DNA of 64,000 nucleotides, taken from positions 182,162 to 246,161 of the forward strand of contig NZ_MJGV01000068.1 in NCBI RefSeq assembly GCF_001865015.1, in the 5' to 3' direction. Source of the DNA: Curtobacterium sp. MMLR14_010. GTDB taxonomy: Bacteria; Actinomycetota; Actinomycetes; Actinomycetales; Microbacteriaceae. A model generated the notes under the pieces. That model had not been told where the DNA came from, ran no database searches, and was given only the letters and a program-made list of their open reading frames with translations. Positions 1-7,615 of the stretch are shown here, in pieces; positions within the stretch are counted from its first letter, which is position 1; the number at the start of each line of letters is the position of its first letter. The position numbers and the translations under genes were made by a program.

Positions 1-621
1 TGCCGTCGAGCGGGCGGACGCGGGCTCCGGGTCCGCGAAGTCACCCATCACGTAGCGGTCGGGGTAGTCGTGGCCGACGGTGTCGATCCCGAGCAGGTCC
101 CGCACGGTGCTGCGCGCGCCGTCAGCACCGACGACGAACCCGGCGCGCAGTGCGATCGGTGCGCCGTCGGGACCGGTGCCCTCGACGTCGACGTGGTCCG
201 GGTGGCGGTGCAGGGCGGTCACGCTCGTCCCCGTGCTGAGGGCGTCCGGCGACCAGGCCGCGAGTCGGTCGCGCAGGATGCCCTCGGTCCGGTGCTGGTC
301 GAGGGTGGCGACGTACGGGTGCGTGTCCGACGCCCGCGCGAACGACAGCGTGCCGAGGGTCCGGCCGCGGCTGCGGGCGATGCCCTGGCGTACGAGCGTG
401 GCCTCGGCCAGGACGGGCACGTCGGCGCCGATCGCGGCGAAGGCGTCGAGGGACGGTGCGTGGATGCCGATCGCCCGCGAGCCCCACGGGGTGCTGTCCC
501 GCCGCTCCCACACCTGCACGCGGACGCCCGACCGGGCCAGCAGCGCCGCGAGGAACACCCCGACCGGGCCGCCGCCCACCACCAGGACGTCCGTGGACGA
601 CCCGGCCACGTCCTGGGTCAC
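1..621 (-). CDS. FAD-binding aromatic-ring-type monooxygenase (3' end outside window)
   Basis: The first 207 codons of a flavoprotein hydroxylase are present; the rest lies beyond the window edge. The start is a GTG that overlaps the acyltransferase stop codon (GTGA), so the two genes are translationally coupled. An N-terminal Rossmann motif GGGPVG is seen at residues 16-21, and the second FAD contact GADGARS at about 165-171. Both are typical of the PF01494 class A monooxygenases, which hydroxylate aromatic or polyketide-like substrates using NAD(P)H. The substrate cannot be inferred and the C-terminal domain is not visible. Confidence 0.85.
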   Translation of the reverse strand, partial: MTQDVAGSSTDVLVVGGGPVGVFLAALLARSGVRVQVWERRDSTPWGSRAIGIHAPSLDAFAAIGADVPVLAEATLVRQGIARSRGRTLGTLSFARASDTHPYVATLDQHRTEGILRDRLAAWSPDALSTGTSVTALHRHPDHVDVEGTGPDGAPIALRAGFVVGADGARSTVRDLLGIDTVGHDYPDRYVMGDFADPEPASARSTA

Positions 622-1823
622 TCGGCCACCTGCGCGGCGGAACGCTCCGCTGCCATCAGACGCCGAGCCTCCCGGAAGCGGCGGCGGAGCCGTTCGATCG
701 GCACCTCGACGGCGTAGGCCGCCCCGACGGCGACCAGGATCGCGGTGCCGAGCAGCCAGAGCCAGGCGGACGCGCCCGCGATGCCGGACACCACGGTGCC
801 GAGCAGGGCGATGACGAGCGGGTGCCAGAGGTAGGCGGCGTACGAGACGCGGCGACCGAACCAGGCCACCGGGCGCCAGGACAGCGCCACGGACACCGGG
901 GTGCGGACCGAGACCAGGCCGCCGATCAGCAGTGCGGAGACGACGCCGCTGGCCGGGAGCAGCAGGCCGAAGGTCCAGGCGTGCTGGCCCCAGTCGTCCC
1001 CGATCGCGACCTGCACGGCCACGAGGAGTCCCAGACCGACCCAGGTACCCACGTGCCCGGCGACGCCGGCCGCCCACGCTCGGACACGCTCGTCGTCGAG
1101 GAGCAGTGCGAGCAGGCAACCCGTCGCCAGCGGGACCAGGCCGAGCACGGGGGAGAAGTACACGTCCGGCGTCGCTCCGCCGCCCGGGGTGCGGTAGCTC
1201 GCCCACGACGCGATCGAGGCGCCGACGACCACGACGCCGAGCCCCGCGACGAGGGCCCGACGGTGGGCCCTGACCACGAACAGGAGCACGAGGACGGGTG
1301 GCCAGACGAGGTAGAACTGCTCCTCCATCGACAGGCTCCAGGTGTGCCCGAACACGCCCTGCGTCGTGTCCCAGAACGAGCGGAAGAGGTTGCCGGTGTA
1401 GCTCAGGGCGATGACGGCGGCCTCACCGGCGGAGAACGAGGCGCCCTTGTAATCACCGACCCACGACCAGAGCGCGATGCCCGCGGCGACCATCACCAGG
1501 AGGGCCGGGTACAGGCGGAGCAGGCGCTTCACCCAGAAGCTGCCGAGGCGGATGCGGCCGGTGCGGCGCTGCTCGCCGAGGAGCAGCGACGTGATGAGGA
1601 AGCCGGACAGCACGAAGAAGACCTGGACGCCGATGAAGCCGCCCTCGAAGCCGGCCACGTGCAGGTGGTAGAGCATGACGATGAGGATCGCGGCGGTGCG
1701 GAGCCCGTCGAGCGCCGTGGCGCGGTGCGCGAGGGGGGCGGCGGGTGCCGTCGTCGTCGCGCCGGCTGCGGTGCTGGTCGTCGTGCCTGCGGTCGCGGCC
1801 TGCTGGATCGTGCTCGTCGACAA
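618..1823 (-). CDS. Membrane acyltransferase, OafA/YrhL family (acyltransferase 3)
   Basis: A 401-residue integral membrane protein. After an Ala/Thr-rich N-terminus come DGLRTAAI at about 39-46, the conserved His region YHLH at 52-55, and FFVLSGFLIT at about 69-78, followed by roughly ten hydrophobic segments. These are hallmarks of acyltransferase 3 enzymes, which O-acylate sugars, peptidoglycan or exported metabolites. The start is a TTG preceded by GAGGAGG at a good distance. It is the first gene of a pair with the overlapping monooxygenase downstream, so the two may act on one metabolite; that is inference. A basic helix (LRRRFREARR) ends the protein on the cytoplasmic side. Confidence 0.85.
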   Translation of the reverse strand: MSTSTIQQAATAGTTTSTAAGATTTAPAAPLAHRATALDGLRTAAILIVMLYHLHVAGFEGGFIGVQVFFVLSGFLITSLLLGEQRRTGRIRLGSFWVKRLLRLYPALLVMVAAGIALWSWVGDYKGASFSAGEAAVIALSYTGNLFRSFWDTTQGVFGHTWSLSMEEQFYLVWPPVLVLLFVVRAHRRALVAGLGVVVVGASIASWASYRTPGGGATPDVYFSPVLGLVPLATGCLLALLLDDERVRAWAAGVAGHVGTWVGLGLLVAVQVAIGDDWGQHAWTFGLLLPASGVVSALLIGGLVSVRTPVSVALSWRPVAWFGRRVSYAAYLWHPLVIALLGTVVSGIAGASAWLWLLGTAILVAVGAAYAVEVPIERLRRRFREARRLMAAERSAAQVAE

Positions 1824-1888
1824 GTCGCCTCCTCGTCAGGGGTCAGGGTCCTGACCTGCCAGGATGCTCCGTCCGCCCAAGAGCGACC

Positions 1889-2482
1889 TCAAGATCGACC
1901 TGTACGTCCGTTCTGCGACGGGGCCACGAGGGCGGTCAGGGCGTCGAGGCGCTCACGGGCGATGGCCTGCATCGAACGGTCCTCGCCCGGCGCGATCCAC
2001 TGCTGGAACGACAGGTGGAACACCGTGACGGCGGTCTCGGCGGCGAGCGTGGCCCCCGGTTCCTCGATGCCCCGCGCACGCAGGACCTCACCGAGGCGGA
2101 CCTTGAGCGTCGCGAGCTTGCCGAGTTCGCGCTCGCCGAGGGACGGTTCGGCGTCGATGATCGGCTGGCGTCGCCGCGACCACGCCCGGCGCTCGTCGGG
2201 GAAGAACGCCGCCGTGCCCTCGAGCGCCCGACGGACGAGCTCGATCGTGGGGGTGTCGGCCGGCGCGGTCTCGATCGGGTCGACGAACATCGCGACGAAG
2301 TCCTCCTGTCCGGCGAACAGGACCTCGCGCTTGTCGGCGAAGTGCCGGAAGAAGGTGCGCTCCGTGACCTCGGCCGCGGTGGCGATCTCGGCGACGGTGG
2401 TCCGCTCGAACCCCTGCTCGGCGAAGAGGCGCAGGGACACGGCCTGCAGTCGCTCGCGGGTGCCGGGTTGCCAACGTGCCAT
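1889..2482 (-). CDS. TetR-family repressor of the adjacent SDR (module 1)
   Basis: A 197-residue regulator with an N-terminal helix-turn-helix (TTVAEIATAAEVTERTFFRH at about 28-47) followed by FADKREVLF, the usual TetR layout, then an all-helical ligand domain. It is transcribed divergently from the SDR at 2622. The start looks leaderless: on the minus strand TAGACT (2489-2494) lies six bases before the ATG. A 21-bp operator-like site begins one base upstream of that box, so the protein probably represses itself and the SDR. It closely resembles the TetR at 19172: MARWQPGTRERLQ here against MGRWASGSRERLE there, and the same FRHFADKREV. Confidence 0.88.
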   Translation of the reverse strand: MARWQPGTRERLQAVSLRLFAEQGFERTTVAEIATAAEVTERTFFRHFADKREVLFAGQEDFVAMFVDPIETAPADTPTIELVRRALEGTAAFFPDERRAWSRRRQPIIDAEPSLGERELGKLATLKVRLGEVLRARGIEEPGATLAAETAVTVFHLSFQQWIAPGEDRSMQAIARERLDALTALVAPSQNGRTGRS

Positions 2483-2488
2483 GAGGAG

Positions 2489-2547
2489 AGTCTACTGATG
2501 ACAGTGCATGACATCGGGTGCTACGGTGATGTCAGTCGATGACATCG
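2489..2547. promoter_or_regulatory. Divergent promoter with twin TetR operators (module 1)
   Basis: Two 21-bp sites of form TGATG-N11-CATCG lie at 2496-2516 and 2527-2547, with starts 31 bp apart. The second contains a perfect GATGTCA-N5-TGACATC inverted repeat. The TetR -10 (TAGACT, minus strand, 2489-2494) is one base from the first site. The putative SDR -10 (TACGGT, 2522-2527) overlaps the first base of the second site. Binding would block both promoters. The same layout recurs at 19107-19164. Confidence 0.7.
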
Positions 2548-2621
2548 GGGTGACGACTCGCCCTGATCGTTCTCGCCCTGATCGTTCTCGTTCGTTCTCG
2601 TTCGTCCTGGAAGGACTCACC

Positions 2622-3527
2622 ATGCACGTGTTCGTCACCGGAGCCTCCGGCTGGATCGGCTCCGCCACCGTCGACGAGCTCATCGCCGCCGGCCACCGCG
2701 TCACCGGACTCGTCCGCTCGGACGCCTCCGCCGCTGCCGTGACCGCCGCCGGGGCCACCCCGCTCCGCGGCGACCTCGACGACCTCGACGCGATCCGCCG
2801 CGGTGCGTCCGACGCCGACGCGGTCGTCCACCTCGCCAACAAGCACGACTGGGCGAACCCGGCCGCCTCGAACGCCGCCGAGCGTGCCGCGGTCGTGACC
2901 ATCGGCACCGCGCTCGTCGGCACGGACCGCCCGTTCGTCGTGGCCTCGGGCATCGCCGGGCTCGCGCAGGACCGACCGGCCGTCGAGACCGACGTGTCCC
3001 CGTTCAGCGGACCCGAGGCGATGCGCGGCGGCAGCGAGAACCGCGCACTCGACTTCGTCGACCAGGGTGTCCGGACCGTCGCGGCCCGCTTCGCCCCGAC
3101 CGTGCACGGCGTGGGCGACCACGGCTTCATCGCGCTGATCACCGCCGCGGCCAAGCAGCACGGGGTGTCCGCCTACGTCGGGGAGGGCACCAACTCCTGG
3201 TCCGCCGTGCACCGGTCCGACGCCGCTCGGCTCGTGCGACTCGGGCTCGAGCAGGCACCGGCGGGCACGCGCATGCACGCTTCGGCGGAGACCGCGATCC
3301 CGACGCGGGCGATCGCCGAGGCCATCGGCGAGGCCCTCGGGCTGCCGGTCACCTCGGTCGACCCGGCTGACGCCGTCGCGCACTTCGGGTTCATCGGGCA
3401 GTTCTTCGCCATGGAGATGGCGGGCTCGTCCGCCGCGACGCAGGAGTTCCTCGGATGGGAGCCGACCGGCCCCACGCTCGTCGAGGACATCGCCGCGGGC
3501 GCCTACGCCGCTGCCGCGGCGCGGTAG
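2622..3527 (+). CDS. Atypical extended SDR / NAD-dependent epimerase-like protein (module 1)
   Basis: A 301-residue protein with an N-terminal NAD(P)-binding motif, TGASGWIG at about 6-13. The ATG at 2622 is chosen because GGAAGG precedes it; upstream in-frame codons run into the operator region. It belongs to the extended SDRs, but where a YxxxK catalytic pair is expected the sequence reads MRGGSENRALDF, so the canonical Tyr and Lys appear to be missing. Its neighbour and likely repressor is the divergent TetR. It has a paralogue at 18207-19088 with the same gene arrangement. The substrate is unknown; TetR/SDR pairs often respond to small electrophiles or drugs, which is only a family tendency. 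Confidence 0.85.
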   Translation: MHVFVTGASGWIGSATVDELIAAGHRVTGLVRSDASAAAVTAAGATPLRGDLDDLDAIRRGASDADAVVHLANKHDWANPAASNAAERAAVVTIGTALVGTDRPFVVASGIAGLAQDRPAVETDVSPFSGPEAMRGGSENRALDFVDQGVRTVAARFAPTVHGVGDHGFIALITAAAKQHGVSAYVGEGTNSWSAVHRSDAARLVRLGLEQAPAGTRMHASAETAIPTRAIAEAIGEALGLPVTSVDPADAVAHFGFIGQFFAMEMAGSSAATQEFLGWEPTGPTLVEDIAAGAYAAAAAR

Positions 3528-3550
3528 CCGGGCGGCCGGGCGGTGGCTGC

Positions 3551-3640
3551 CCGGTGCGAGGTTGCCCACACGGTGCGGGTCCCTCGCGCTGCACAGGGTG
3601 CACGAACTCGCACCGGCCGGAAGAACGCGCACGGTGCGAG
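3551..3640. repeat. Palindromic repeat family C, copy 1
   Basis: CCGGTGCGAG (3551-3560) pairs with CTCGCACCGG (3607-3616), with imperfect pairing further in. A tail ending ACGCGCACGGTGCG follows, as in copies 2 and 4. It lies between convergent genes. Confidence 0.7.
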
Positions 3641-3656
3641 CGCCACGAGCCATCCA

Positions 3657-3702
3657 CCGGACGGGAGGCTCGTGGCGGCCCGGCACCGAGCCTCCCGTCC
3701 GG
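3657..3702. repeat. Palindromic repeat family A, copy 1
   Basis: Perfect 16-bp arms CCGGACGGGAGGCTCG and CGAGCCTCCCGTCCGG with a 14-base loop. It lies between convergent genes, so it could also terminate both transcripts. Confidence 0.85.
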
Positions 3703-3735
3703 CGCGTGGCTGGGCGCGCACGGCGCTCCCGACTC

Positions 3736-3778
3736 GGAGCGACAACGCCGAGGTCGTACGACAGCGATCGTGTCGCGC
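3736..3778. repeat. Palindromic repeat family B, copy 1
   Basis: A 43-bp element with core GTCGTACGAC (3753-3762) and outer CGACA/TGTCG arms. The outermost arm bases have diverged (GGAGCGACA against TGTCGCGC). Confidence 0.7.
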
Positions 3779-3807
3779 GCTCGCTGGCGCGCCGGGCGCT
3801 CCGACCC

Positions 3808-3850
3808 CGAGCGACAACGTCGAGGTCGTACGACAGCGATCGTGTCGTTC
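3808..3850. repeat. Palindromic repeat family B, copy 2
   Basis: A 43-bp element with the same core GTCGTACGAC and right arm TGTCGTTC. It starts 72 bp after the start of copy 1 and lies just past the 3' end of the NADH dehydrogenase gene. Confidence 0.7.
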
Positions 3851-3883
3851 GGAGTCGAGCCGCTCGGCGCGACCGACCCGCGC

Positions 3884-5182
3884 CTACTCGGCCTTCTGCA
3901 TCTGCCAGGGCTCGGGCTCGCGGTCGCCGTTCGGGCGCACCGGGCGGACGTCCCCGACGATCGGGATCGAGCGCTTCCGCATGAACCACAGGTAGCGCAC
4001 GAAGAAGTGGGACAGCGTCGACAGGCGGTTGCCGTTGCCGAGCAGCGACGCGATGTGCACCGCGACCCAGGCGGCCCAGGCAACGGGACCGACCATCGTG
4101 ATGCCGCCGCGGAGCTGTGCCACCGCGGCGTTCGTCCCGATCGTGGCCATCGTGCCCTTGTCGTGGTACTTGAGGTGCTCGGTCGGCTTGCCCTCAAGCG
4201 TGCGGACGATCTGCTTGGCGATGTGCTTGCCGCCCTGCAGCGCGGGCTGGGCGAGCTGCGCGAGGGCGTCGTCCTGTGCGGCGATGTCGCCGGCGGCCCA
4301 GATGCCCTCGACCCCCTTCACGCTGAGGTCGTCGTTCACCTGGATGCGGCCGCCGTGCGTCTGCGGCATGCCCCAGTTCGCGACCTCTTTGTGCGCGGCG
4401 ACGCCCGTGGCCCAGATGACCTGCGACGCCGGGATGAACTCGCCGTCGGCGGTCATGACGCCGTCGCGGCGGACCTCGGAGACGCCGGTGTTCAGGCGCA
4501 GGATCACCCCGCGCTTGCGCAGCACCTTCGCCGCGTACCGACGGAGCCGCGGCGCGAAGGGCTTCAGGAGCTCACCGCTCCGGTGCACGAGCGTGATGGT
4601 GATGTTGCCGCGGAGGATCTCCGGGTAGGCGCCCTCGAGTGCCTGGTCGCGGAGTTCGGCGAGCGCACCGGCCATCTCGACACCGGTCGCACCGCCGCCG
4701 ACGATGACGATCTTGATCTCGTCGGGCCCCTGGTTGGCCGCCGCTTCCTCCAGTCGGGTGAACAGCTCGTCGCGGATGCGCAGGGCCTGCGACCGGGAGT
4801 ACATCGAGTACGCGTACTCGTAGGCGCCCGGGGTACCGAAGTAGCTCGTGTTGACGCCGTTCGCAAGGACCAGGTGGTCGTAGTGCAGGTCCTCCCCGTC
4901 GGACATCTCGGCGATCTTCTCGTCCGGTCGGACGTTCGTGAGGAGTCCGTGCCGGAACTCGGCGTTGTCCTGCCGAGCGCGGAGGCTGCGGAGGAAGTAG
5001 GTCACGTCCCCGGCGTTGAGCCCGCCCGTCGCCACCTGGTACATGAGGGGCTGGAACATGTTGTAGACGTGGCGGTCGACGAGGGTGACGCGCACCGGGG
5101 CGTCGGCGAGCTCGCGCATGGCGGCGATCCCGGCGAACCCACCGCCGACGATGACGACGTGCGGGCGAGGGTCCTGCGGCAT
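3884..5182 (-). CDS. ndh: Type II NADH dehydrogenase (NDH-2)
   Basis: A 432-residue single-subunit flavoenzyme that passes electrons from NADH to quinone without pumping protons. An FAD-binding GGGFAGIAA motif lies at about 12-20, followed by NMFQPLMYQVATGGL. A second dinucleotide motif, VIVGGGATGVEMAG, binds NADH near residue 170, and an FAD contact WAAGDIAAQDD lies near 310. A C-terminal hydrophobic amphipathic stretch fits peripheral membrane attachment. The start ATG at 5182 has GGAG at a proper distance; an in-frame ATG further upstream lacks a site. It is monocistronic. Confidence 0.92.
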   Translation of the reverse strand: MPQDPRPHVVIVGGGFAGIAAMRELADAPVRVTLVDRHVYNMFQPLMYQVATGGLNAGDVTYFLRSLRARQDNAEFRHGLLTNVRPDEKIAEMSDGEDLHYDHLVLANGVNTSYFGTPGAYEYAYSMYSRSQALRIRDELFTRLEEAAANQGPDEIKIVIVGGGATGVEMAGALAELRDQALEGAYPEILRGNITITLVHRSGELLKPFAPRLRRYAAKVLRKRGVILRLNTGVSEVRRDGVMTADGEFIPASQVIWATGVAAHKEVANWGMPQTHGGRIQVNDDLSVKGVEGIWAAGDIAAQDDALAQLAQPALQGGKHIAKQIVRTLEGKPTEHLKYHDKGTMATIGTNAAVAQLRGGITMVGPVAWAAWVAVHIASLLGNGNRLSTLSHFFVRYLWFMRKRSIPIVGDVRPVRPNGDREPEPWQMQKAE

Positions 5183-5291
5183 GGTGAGCTCCGTGGGTGA
5201 TGCGGTCAACGGCAACCACAACGGTACGCCGCTTCCGCCATCCTCCGGTCCACCCCTGCGGACGACCGATCGGAGGACCGGATCGCCGCCG

Positions 5292-5840
5292 TCAGTCGAC
5301 TCGCGGCGCGTAGGTGCTCACGACGTTCCCGCGGCTCGTCACGGTGCTCTCGACCAACCGCAGGCGCGTGGCCGGGTCGGTCGGTTCGAAGAGCTTCCGC
5401 CCGCTGCCGGCGATCGCGGGGTGCACCATGAGCTGCAGTTCGTCGAGGAGTCCGGCGAAGAGCAGGCTCCGCACGAGCGTGACGCTGCCGCACACCGCGA
5501 TCGAGCCACCTTCCTGCTCCTTGAGCTGTCGGACGAAGTCGTGCACGTCGCCCTGGATGCGCGTGCTGTTCTGCCACGTCAGGTCGTCGCCGAGCGTGGT
5601 CGAGGCCACGTGCTTCTCGATCGGGTTGATCCACTGCCCGAACGGGTCCTCGGGGTGGGCCGGCCACCACTCGGACCACTCGGCGTAGCTGTTCCGGCCG
5701 AGGAGCACGGTGTCGGTGCAGCTCATGAACGTGGTCATGCCCGCGCCGAGCTCGTCGTCGAAGCTGTCGTACTGGAACCGGAAGGGGTCCTGCACCACGC
5801 CGTCGACCGACGTGAACAACCCCGCTGTCACCGTGCGCAT
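5292..5840 (-). CDS. Dihydrofolate-reductase-fold family protein (RibD C-terminal-like)
   Basis: A 182-residue protein starting MRTVTAGLFTSVDGVVQ, the usual opening of the YyaP/RibD_C family. It also has LLGRNSYAEWSEWWP near 50-63 and a GSVTLVRSLLFAGLLDEL helix near 120-137. These proteins bind NADPH and are thought to be reductases, but their substrates are mostly unknown. It is shorter than bifunctional RibD and lacks the deaminase domain, so a riboflavin role is unlikely. The start is probably leaderless: TACCCT on the minus strand (5847-5852) lies six bases before the ATG. Confidence 0.85.
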   Translation of the reverse strand: MRTVTAGLFTSVDGVVQDPFRFQYDSFDDELGAGMTTFMSCTDTVLLGRNSYAEWSEWWPAHPEDPFGQWINPIEKHVASTTLGDDLTWQNSTRIQGDVHDFVRQLKEQEGGSIAVCGSVTLVRSLLFAGLLDELQLMVHPAIAGSGRKLFEPTDPATRLRLVESTVTSRGNVVSTYAPRVD

Positions 5841-5929
5841 GGTCGGAGGGTAGTGCGCCGGCCGCCGCGGCGACACCCCTGGCTCGTCTGCCCCGGCGAC
5901 TGCGAGCCACGACTGCGTACTGTCGAGGT

Positions 5930-6703
5930 GTGCGCGCACTGGTGGAGACGGTCTCGGTGGACGGGATGCCCGTCCGGCTCCGCACGATCGCGCCGGCGGG
6001 CCGTCGTCACGACGCCCTCATGCCGACCGTCGTCCTGGTGCACGGGATCGGCATGTCGCACCGGTCGTTCGGTCGGTCACAGATCGCCCTGGCCCGGGAG
6101 CACCGCACCATCACCGTCGACCTGCCCGGCTTCGGGGGCCTGCCCGGTGCCGGACGGCGGTTGGAGATCCCCGAACTCGCGGACCTCGTCATGCGAGCGG
6201 TCCGGTCGCGTGGCGTGCACGAGAGCATCCTGGTCGGCCAGTCGATGGGCGCCCAGATCGTCGTCGAAGCCGCCATCCGCCATCCGGAGGAGATCGACTC
6301 CGTCGTGCTCGTCGGACCGGTCATCGACGACCATCGGAGGACCCTCCTGCAGCAGGCGCTCTCGCTCGGCGTCGACGGGTTCTTCGAGACGGCGCGGATG
6401 AACGCCGTCCTCGTGACCGACTACCTCAGGAGCCTCCGCCAGTACCGGTGGCAGCTCCGCCCGATGATGCGGTACCCGATGCGCGAGGCCGTCGGACGCC
6501 TCCGCGTGCCGGTCCTGGTCGTGCGCGGGCACCGTGACCCCATCGCCAGGAGCGCCTGGACCGCCCGGCTCGCCCAGGTCGCGGAGCGTGGGGCGCTCGC
6601 CGAACTGCGCGGAGCGCACCACGTGCAGGAGCACGAGCCCGGCGCCTTCGCGGAGCTCGTCGACGAGTTCCGCCGGATGCAGGCGCTGGAGTCGACCCGG
6701 TGA
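5930..6703 (+). CDS. Alpha/beta hydrolase
   Basis: A 257-residue alpha/beta hydrolase. It has the oxyanion segment LVHGIGMSHRSFG near 36-48, the nucleophile elbow VGQSMGAQ near 103-110 with Ser as nucleophile, RGHRDP around 206 supplying the acid, and a His in AHHVQEHEP near 235. The catalytic triad is therefore intact. The GTG start is supported by a TACTGT -10 (5918-5923) six bases upstream, so it is probably leaderless. The next gene overlaps its stop (GTGA), forming a two-gene operon of lipase-like enzymes. The substrate is unknown. Confidence 0.88.
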   Translation: MRALVETVSVDGMPVRLRTIAPAGRRHDALMPTVVLVHGIGMSHRSFGRSQIALAREHRTITVDLPGFGGLPGAGRRLEIPELADLVMRAVRSRGVHESILVGQSMGAQIVVEAAIRHPEEIDSVVLVGPVIDDHRRTLLQQALSLGVDGFFETARMNAVLVTDYLRSLRQYRWQLRPMMRYPMREAVGRLRVPVLVVRGHRDPIARSAWTARLAQVAERGALAELRGAHHVQEHEPGAFAELVDEFRRMQALESTR

Positions 6704-7485
6704 GCGACCCGGTGCGCGAGCCCGTCGGCGACTCGGTGAGCGAGCCCGTCGGCGACCCGGTGGGCGGCGCCGGAGGTGGGCGTGTCCACGCGAGCCGAGC
6801 CGAGCCTCCCGTCCGGGTGGGACTGGTCCGACGGGCGTGGTGGGCCGCACTCGACTGGTGCTACGCGATCCGCTGGCAGGTGCAGAGCTTCGGGCCGACC
6901 ACCGCCGACGACTACCGGGACGGCGACGGTCAGCCGGTCGTCGTGATCCCCGGAGTCTACGAGACCTGGCACTTCATGCGGCCGCTCATGGACGCCCTGC
7001 ACGACCGAGGACACCCCGTGCACGTGCTCGCGTCGCTGCGGCACAACCTCCGACCGGTCCCGATCTCGGCCGCGGAGGTGATGTCCTCCATCGAGGAGCT
7101 CGACCTGCGCAACGTGCTGCTCGTCACGCACAGCAAGGGCGGGTTGATCGGCAAGTACGCGATGGCCCACCTCGACCACGACGGACGACTCGACCGGATG
7201 GTCGCGGTGTCCACCCCGTTCGGAGGGTCCGTCTACGCGAACCTCGCGCCGGTGCCGCACCTGCGGGCGTTCCGGGCGGCGGACCCCGTGCTCGCCGGGC
7301 TGGCGCGGGAACTCGACGCGAACCGGCGGATCACGTCGGTGTACGGGGTGTTCGACACGCTCATCCCCGGGGGCAGTGCGCTCGCCGGGGCCACGAACGT
7401 GCGGGTGCCCGTCGGTGGACACTTCCGGATCCTCGGCGACGCGCGCGCTCGCGACGCCGTGCTCGAGGCGGCCGCGCCGCGCTGA
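6700..7485 (+). CDS. Lipase/esterase-like alpha/beta hydrolase
   Basis: A 261-residue protein coupled to the preceding hydrolase by a GTGA overlap. The catalytic region includes VIPGVYETWHFMRPL near 76-90, the nucleophile elbow THSKGGLIGKY near 129-139, and VGGHFRIL near the C-terminus with a likely catalytic His. This resembles PGAP1/triacylglycerol-lipase-like proteins. The first 40 residues look unlike the rest: a duplicated EPVGD/VSEPVGD motif, then SRAEPPVR, encoded by one arm of the family A repeat (6801-6816). The true conserved start could be later than the GTG at 6700. Confidence 0.82.
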   Translation: MSDPVREPVGDSVSEPVGDPVGGAGGGRVHASRAEPPVRVGLVRRAWWAALDWCYAIRWQVQSFGPTTADDYRDGDGQPVVVIPGVYETWHFMRPLMDALHDRGHPVHVLASLRHNLRPVPISAAEVMSSIEELDLRNVLLVTHSKGGLIGKYAMAHLDHDGRLDRMVAVSTPFGGSVYANLAPVPHLRAFRAADPVLAGLARELDANRRITSVYGVFDTLIPGGSALAGATNVRVPVGGHFRILGDARARDAVLEAAAPR

Positions 7486-7522
7486 CGCGGGCGCCCGGGC
7501 GGGCGCGGGCGGGCGCCCGGCC

Positions 7523-7610
7523 CTGGTGCGAGGTTGCCCACCCCGTGCCCGGTCACGGCGGCGCACCAGGTGTGCAAGCTCGCACCAGCCGAGCGACCGC
7601 GCACGGTGCG
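7523..7610. repeat. Palindromic repeat family C, copy 2
   Basis: CTGGTGCGAGGTTGC (7523-7537) pairs with GCAAGCTCGCACCAG (7574-7588) with one mismatch. A tail with CGCGCACGGTGCG follows. It separates the convergent lipase and lacI-type genes. Confidence 0.72.
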
Positions 7611-7615
7611 GGGCG

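Larger units (their letters stand above)
3528..3883. other. 356-bp convergent intergenic region packed with repeats
   Basis: The region lies between the 3' ends of the SDR and the NADH dehydrogenase. I see no gene here; open frames through it are chance products of GC-rich DNA. It holds one copy of family C (3551-3640), one of family A (3657-3702) and two of family B (3736-3778 and 3808-3850). It is the only place in the window where all three palindrome families occur together. Confidence 0.75.
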
